Position numbers and translations under genes: made by a program. Under the pieces are notes generated by a model. That model had not been told where the DNA came from and did no database searches. It was given only the letters and a program-made list of their open reading frames with translations. Positions 6,269-9,447 of a stretch of DNA of 9,447 nucleotides are shown here, one piece after another. Origin of the DNA: Kitasatospora phosalacinea (lineage in GTDB: Bacteria > Actinomycetota > Actinomycetes > Streptomycetales > Streptomycetaceae); the NCBI RefSeq assembly GCF_000716545.1, contig NZ_JNWZ01000114.1, positions 1 to 9,447 of the forward strand, read 5' to 3'. Numbering within the stretch: the stretch's first letter is position 1; every line of letters begins with the position of its first letter.

Positions 6269-7240
6269 CTACTTGACGGCGATCGGGTTGACCGGGGAAC
6301 CGACCGCTCCGGTGATCGGCAGCGGGGCGGCGGTCAGCCAGAACTCGTACACGCCGTCGGCGGCGCAGTGTTCGGCGAGGGCGTCCGGGTCCCACATCTC
6401 GCCGATCAGCAGGCCGAGGTTGGGGATGGCGACCTGGTGCAGCGGCTGGAAGGCGTGGTCGAACTCGTTGGGGCGGACTTCGAAGCCCCAGGTGTCGGTG
6501 GCGATCGCGGCGATCTCGGTGCGGTGCAGCCAGCCGGCGGTGGTGAACGACAGGCCGGGTGCCGGGCCGCCCGCGTACTCGCCCCAGCCGTCGCGCCGCA
6601 CCCGGCTGAGCTGCCCGGTGCGGACCACGACGATGTCGCCGCGTCCGACGGCGGAACTCGGGCCCTGGGCCTCGATGGTGGCGCGCAGGTGCTCCTCGGT
6701 GACCGCGAAGCCGTCGGGCAGTTCGCCGTCGGTGCCGACCACCCGTCCGACGTCCAGGAGCACTCCCCGGCCGGCGATCTGGTGGTCCATGTGCTCGATG
6801 CCGGTGACCTGGTCGCCCTCGGAGGTGACGGTGGTGGCGGCGTCGCGGCCGTTCCAGGCGCGGCCGTGGTCGAAGATGTGGCCGAGGCCGTCCCACTGGG
6901 TGGAGCACTGCAGCGGCATGGCGATCACGTCGTCCGCGCCGCCGATGCCGTGCGGGAAGCCCTGCAGGCCGGCGGCGGCGTCGGTGCCGGTGTCGAGCAT
7001 GGTGTGCACGGGGTTGGTGCGCCGCCGCCAGCCGCGCTGCGGGCCGTCCATGTCGAAGCGCTGGGAGAGCGAGAAGCTGACGCCCTGCCGGATCAGCCCG
7101 GCCGCCGCCCTGCGCTTGTCCTCGTCCAGGAAGTTGAGCGTCCCGAGCCGGTCGTCGGCGCCCCAGCGCCCCCAGTTGGAGTACGCCTTCGCGGCGGCGG
7201 CTATCGCGCCCTCGGGGTCGGTGCGGTCGAGGGCGTTCAC
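6269..7240 (-). CDS. Cyclase-family (PF04199, kynurenine formamidase-like) hydrolase with variant metal motif
   Basis: 323 residues, longer than typical bacterial kynurenine formamidase (about 210) and similar to the longer 'putative cyclase' subfamily. The region around 105-125 aligns with the family metal motif HxGTHxDxxxH, but here it reads QCSTQWDGLGH at 111-121: Asp117 and His121 are kept, while the first two His are Gln111 and Gln115. His268 in 'HQVAIPNLGLLIGEMW' fits the later conserved His/Glu region of the fold. Known relatives hydrolyse amide or cyclic amide bonds (N-formylkynurenine, isatin). A QWDGxxH variant occurs in a subfamily with little characterisation, as far as I recall. 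The start is a GTG at 7240 within a GTGA overlap with the upstream FAA stop, preceded by GGGAG (7246-7250) five bases away. Its role here may be hydrolysis of an amide or lactone, before or after ring cleavage; this is inference. Confidence 0.78.
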   Translation of the reverse strand: MNALDRTDPEGAIAAAAKAYSNWGRWGADDRLGTLNFLDEDKRRAAAGLIRQGVSFSLSQRFDMDGPQRGWRRRTNPVHTMLDTGTDAAAGLQGFPHGIGGADDVIAMPLQCSTQWDGLGHIFDHGRAWNGRDAATTVTSEGDQVTGIEHMDHQIAGRGVLLDVGRVVGTDGELPDGFAVTEEHLRATIEAQGPSSAVGRGDIVVVRTGQLSRVRRDGWGEYAGGPAPGLSFTTAGWLHRTEIAAIATDTWGFEVRPNEFDHAFQPLHQVAIPNLGLLIGEMWDPDALAEHCAADGVYEFWLTAAPLPITGAVGSPVNPIAVK

Positions 7241-8220
7241 GCCTGCTCCCGGACGCAGCGGGTGCGCTGGGCACCGAGGCCGGTGATGGTGCCGTCCATG
7301 ACGTCGCCGTCGGCGAGGAAGCGGCCCCAGTGCATGCCGTTGCCGGCGGGGCTGCCGGTGAGGACGAGGTCGCCGGGCAGCAGCCGGGTGGTCTGCGAGG
7401 CGTAGGAGACCATCCGCGCCACGTCGAAGATCATGTCCTTGGTGGACTCGTCCTGCATGGTCTCGCCGTTGAGCTTCAGCGTGACCCGCAGGTCGGCGGG
7501 GTTCTCGACGAACGCGGCGGGCACCAGGTAGGGGCCGAGCGGGGTGAAGCCGGGGGCGTTCTTGGAACGCAGCCAGTCGGTGCCGATCTCCGGCATGTCG
7601 CGCCGGAAGACGAGCTCACGGGCGGTCAGGTCGTTGGCGATGGTGTAGGCGGCGACGTGCGCGAGCGCCTCCTCGGGGGTGACCCGGTACGCGGGGGCGC
7701 CGATGACGGCGGCGAGCTCCAGCTCCCAGTCCGGCTTGACGCACCAGTCGGGCAGCAGCACCTCGTCGTGGGGGCCGGTGACCGAGGACGGCAGGCCGAT
7801 GAACACGTACGGCTGGTCCTCGGCGGCGCGCCGGTCCATCATCGCGCCGATCTCGGCGCGGGCCTGCTCGACGGTGCGCGGGTCGTCGGCGGGGCGGTGC
7901 GCGATCGCCAGGTCGATCACGTGCTGCCGGTAGTTGGCGCCGGACTGCAGCAGTTGCCGGGGCTCGACCGGGGCGAGGGTGCGCAGGTCCTCGACGGGCC
8001 GCCAGGCGCCGTCCGCCCGGCCCGCCAGGTCGTGCAGGACCGGCAGCGCCTCGTCCCACCGCTCCAGCAGTTCGCGGGTGGTGGCGGGGCTGCCGAGCGC
8101 GGGGCGGCCGCGGAGGTCCAGGACCCGGCCGTCGACGACCAGGCCGGGGAAGGGAGCGCCGTCGCCGTCGGCGAAGGTGCCGAGGGCGAAGGGGCCGGAG
8201 AGTTGCGCGTGTGTTGCCAC
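7237..8220 (-). CDS. Fumarylacetoacetate hydrolase (FAA) family protein, first operon gene
   Basis: 327 residues from a GTG at 8220, with GAGAGG in GAGAGGAAA (8225-8233) seven bases upstream. An in-frame ATG at 8268 would reach into the LysR promoter region and is disfavoured. Visible features: 'SGANYRQHVIDLA' with His100 (lid/active-site region), metal ligands Glu166 and Glu168 (DWELELAAVIG) and Asp197 (ANDLTARE), Lys220 (RSKNAPGFTPLGPYL), and the C-terminal 'TGSPAGNGMHWGRFLADGD' typical of the hydratase/hydrolase branch. The fold catalyses metal-dependent C-C hydrolysis, decarboxylation or hydration of 2-oxo acids. It is the promoter-proximal gene and overlaps the cyclase start by four bases (GTGA), suggesting the two are made in step. 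Its sequence is well separated from the second FAA protein of the operon, so the two likely do different steps. Confidence 0.87.
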   Translation of the reverse strand: MATHAQLSGPFALGTFADGDGAPFPGLVVDGRVLDLRGRPALGSPATTRELLERWDEALPVLHDLAGRADGAWRPVEDLRTLAPVEPRQLLQSGANYRQHVIDLAIAHRPADDPRTVEQARAEIGAMMDRRAAEDQPYVFIGLPSSVTGPHDEVLLPDWCVKPDWELELAAVIGAPAYRVTPEEALAHVAAYTIANDLTARELVFRRDMPEIGTDWLRSKNAPGFTPLGPYLVPAAFVENPADLRVTLKLNGETMQDESTKDMIFDVARMVSYASQTTRLLPGDLVLTGSPAGNGMHWGRFLADGDVMDGTITGLGAQRTRCVREQA

Positions 8221-8330
8221 GAGGTTTCCTCTCGATGCGATGCGACTAATGTGGCCCCGGCACGGCAATCATGGAAATCAATTCTGCTGATACGACTCAT
8301 CCACCGGATGGATAGGCGGGGCGGCCCCGG
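8221..8330. promoter_or_regulatory. Divergent promoter region between the operon and the LysR gene
   Basis: These 110 bp separate the operon GTG (8220, leftward) from the LysR ATG (8331, rightward). The central part, about 8266-8300, is clearly richer in A and T than anything else in the window, as expected of a promoter. I could not assign -35/-10 pairs with confidence; ATTAGT on the leftward strand (8250-8245) is a weak -10 candidate. Short elements seen are a doubled CGATG (8233-8242) and the palindrome CATCC-ACC-GGATG (8298-8310). The layout is classic for a LysR regulator controlling its divergent operon and itself. Confidence 0.7.
8277..8291. promoter_or_regulatory. Predicted LysR-type regulator box
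   Basis: ATCAATTCTGCTGAT fits both the general LysR T-N11-A rule (T8278, A8290) and the NodD/NahR-class ATC-N9-GAT rule, with inverted ATCA/TGAT ends. A further AATCA at 8267-8271 repeats the AATCA at 8276-8280 with 9-bp spacing, so an adjacent second half-site is possible. The centre lies 64 bp upstream of the operon start codon and 47 bp upstream of the regulator start codon. Confidence 0.55.
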
Positions 8331-9278
8331 ATGAACCTCGCGACCCTCGACCTCAACCTGCTCCCCGCCCTGCGCGTTCTGCTGGAGGAACGCAACGTCA
8401 CCCGGGCCGGCCGGCGGCTTGGCCTCAGCCAGCCCGCCATGAGCGCCGCCCTCGCCCGGCTGCGCAAGCACTTCGACGACCAGCTGCTCACCCGGGCCGG
8501 CAACAGCTACACCCTCACCCCGCTCGGCGCCGCGCTGCTCACCATGACCGGCCCCGCCTGCGACCTGCTGGAACGGGTCTTCACCTGCCAGGCGTCCTTC
8601 GACCCGGCCACCGCCGAGCGCGAGTTCACCCTGCTGACCTCCGACTACGCCGCCGCCGTGTTCGGCGCCGGCCTCGCCCGCGCCCTGCACGCCGAGGCCC
8701 CCGGCATCCGGCTGCGCTTCCAGCAGGTCGGGCCCACCCTGGTCGACTCGATCACCGACTTCCTCGGCGCCGCGGACGGGCTCCTCCTGCCGCACGGCCT
8801 GATCAGCGGCTACCCGTCCCTCGACCTGTACACCGACCGCTGGGTCTGCCTGGTCGCCGACGACCACCCGGACCTCGGCGGCCCCGACGCCACGGACCCG
8901 CTGACCCTGGACGACCTGGCCCGCCTCCCCTGGGCCGTCTACCAGCACCCGCACGACGCCCCCGCCGCCCGCCACCTCTCCCTGCTGGGCGTCGAACCGC
9001 GGGTCGAGGTCACCGTGGGCACCTTCCAACTGCTGCCCGCCATGGTGGCCGGCACCCGCCGGGTCGCCCTGATCCAGGAACGCCTCGCCGCCCGGCTCGG
9101 CCCGCACAGCGGCGTCCGTGCCCTCCCCTGCCCGTTCGACCCCGTCCCGCTCACCGAGGCCCTGTGGTGGCACCCCATCCACACCCCGGACGCCGCCCAC
9201 CAGTGGCTGCGCGAGACCGCCGCCCGGGTCGGCGCCGAACTCCAGGAACGGACGCACCGTCATCCGTCGGGCGGATGA
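8331..9278 (+). CDS. LysR-type transcriptional regulator (NahR/NodD-like)
   Basis: 315 residues, usual family length. Residues 1-65 are the winged helix-turn-helix: 'LDLNLLPALRVLLEERNVT' and 'LGLSQPAMSAALARLRKHF', then 'DQLLTR' and 'LTPLG'. The DLNLL opening is typical of the NahR/NodD/PcpR group that senses aromatic compounds. Residues about 95-305 are the periplasmic-binding-protein-like effector domain. LysR proteins usually activate a divergent operon when a pathway substrate or intermediate binds, and repress their own gene. Divergent placement next to an aromatic catabolic operon, plus a fitting operator at 8277-8291, supports that role here. The ATG at 8331 agrees with the family N-terminus; only a weak GC-rich ribosome binding site precedes it. 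The effector is unknown but is probably the pathway substrate or the ring-cleavage precursor. Confidence 0.9.
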   Translation: MNLATLDLNLLPALRVLLEERNVTRAGRRLGLSQPAMSAALARLRKHFDDQLLTRAGNSYTLTPLGAALLTMTGPACDLLERVFTCQASFDPATAEREFTLLTSDYAAAVFGAGLARALHAEAPGIRLRFQQVGPTLVDSITDFLGAADGLLLPHGLISGYPSLDLYTDRWVCLVADDHPDLGGPDATDPLTLDDLARLPWAVYQHPHDAPAARHLSLLGVEPRVEVTVGTFQLLPAMVAGTRRVALIQERLAARLGPHSGVRALPCPFDPVPLTEALWWHPIHTPDAAHQWLRETAARVGAELQERTHRHPSGG

Positions 9279-9281
9279 CGG
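9257..9281 (+). terminator. Perfect hairpin overlapping the LysR stop codon
   Basis: Ten-base arms CCGTCATCCG (9257-9266) and CGGATGACGG (9272-9281) enclose a 5-nt loop; the TGA stop (9276-9278) lies in the right arm. A further ATCCG at 9284-9288 could pair with CGGAT (9272-9276) instead, giving an alternative fold. It could be the 3' end of the regulator transcript. A second, 6-bp hairpin (CCGGGG 9302-9307 with CCCCGG 9313-9318) follows in the intergenic region. Confidence 0.45.
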
Positions 9282-9434
9282 GTATCCGCACAATCGATCG
9301 GCCGGGGCATTCCCCCGGAGCCGTCCGCCCGTTCAGGATGGCTGCCACCCCGGCCCGCCGACGGCGCCGTCCGCGCCCGTCCGCTCCCCGCTCCCCCGCG
9401 CCGGGCGGAACCCCACGCCTCGAACGGACCCGCC

Positions 9435-9447
9435 ATGCCCGCAGCCC
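9435..9447 (+). CDS. Possible start of the next gene, cut by the window end
   Basis: An ATG at 9435 opens a frame reading M-P-A-A before the window ends. It follows a 156-bp stretch (9279-9434) in which I see no gene, only the small hairpin at 9302-9318 and a GACGGCGCCGTC palindrome at 9360-9371. The upstream ribosome binding site (ACGGA) is weak, so this is only a candidate. Confidence 0.2.

Noticed and set aside
6110..7405. Rightward open frames opposite the cyclase gene
   Set aside because: No recognisable domain; shadows of the cyclase-family gene, which keeps family motifs in the leftward frame.
7917..9293. Leftward open frame of 458 codons opposite the LysR gene and running into the operon
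   Set aside because: Low-complexity Gly/Val/Glu/Gln composition; the rightward frame encodes a full LysR protein, and the frame crosses the divergent promoter region.
9360..9371. GACGGCGCCGTC palindrome as an operator or attachment site
   Set aside because: A short self-complementary GC word with no partner copy or neighbouring mobile gene; expected by chance at this GC content.

Overview
The window is about 9.4 kb of very GC-rich DNA. Codon third positions are almost all G or C, and GTG starts and 4-base GTGA gene overlaps are common. One surface protein has a class E type LAXTG sorting signal. Together this points to a Streptomyces-like actinomycete (Streptomyces, Kitasatospora or a relative); the genus is inferred, not proven.

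Layout. Positions 1-79 hold the 3' end of a rightward gene whose last 25 residues look like UDP-glucose 4-epimerase (GalE), followed at once by a GC-rich hairpin. Positions 205-1176 encode a secreted protein with a sortase signal, also rightward. It converges on a seven-gene leftward operon filling 8220 down to 1225. In transcription order the operon encodes a fumarylacetoacetate hydrolase (FAA) family enzyme, a PF04199 'cyclase'-type hydrolase, a flavin-dependent aromatic monooxygenase, an ACMSD-like amidohydrolase/decarboxylase, a type I extradiol (VOC) dioxygenase, a second FAA-family enzyme and a short-chain dehydrogenase. A LysR-type regulator is divergently transcribed from 8331 to 9278. 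The last 169 bases show no complete gene; an ATG at 9435 could open the next one.

How the genes may work together. The content is that of an aromatic meta-cleavage pathway: flavin hydroxylation, decarboxylation, extradiol ring opening, then C-C hydrolysis, hydration or decarboxylation of the ring-opened product by FAA-fold enzymes, with a metal-hydrolase-fold protein and an NAD(H)-type dehydrogenase as accessory steps. Active-site residues are intact in the monooxygenase, decarboxylase, dioxygenase, both FAA enzymes and the dehydrogenase. The cyclase-like protein carries a variant motif in which two metal-binding His are Gln. I cannot name the substrate, and the combination does not match a complete pathway that I recognise.

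Regulation. The 110-bp divergent promoter region contains a textbook LysR box (ATC-N9-GAT, also T-N11-A) at 8277-8291, in the most AT-rich stretch of the window. Two long perfect hairpins divide the operon into three blocks: FAA plus cyclase; monooxygenase, decarboxylase and dioxygenase; FAA plus dehydrogenase. Each block contains one GTGA translationally coupled gene pair. No insertion sequence, CRISPR array, tRNA or rRNA was seen.
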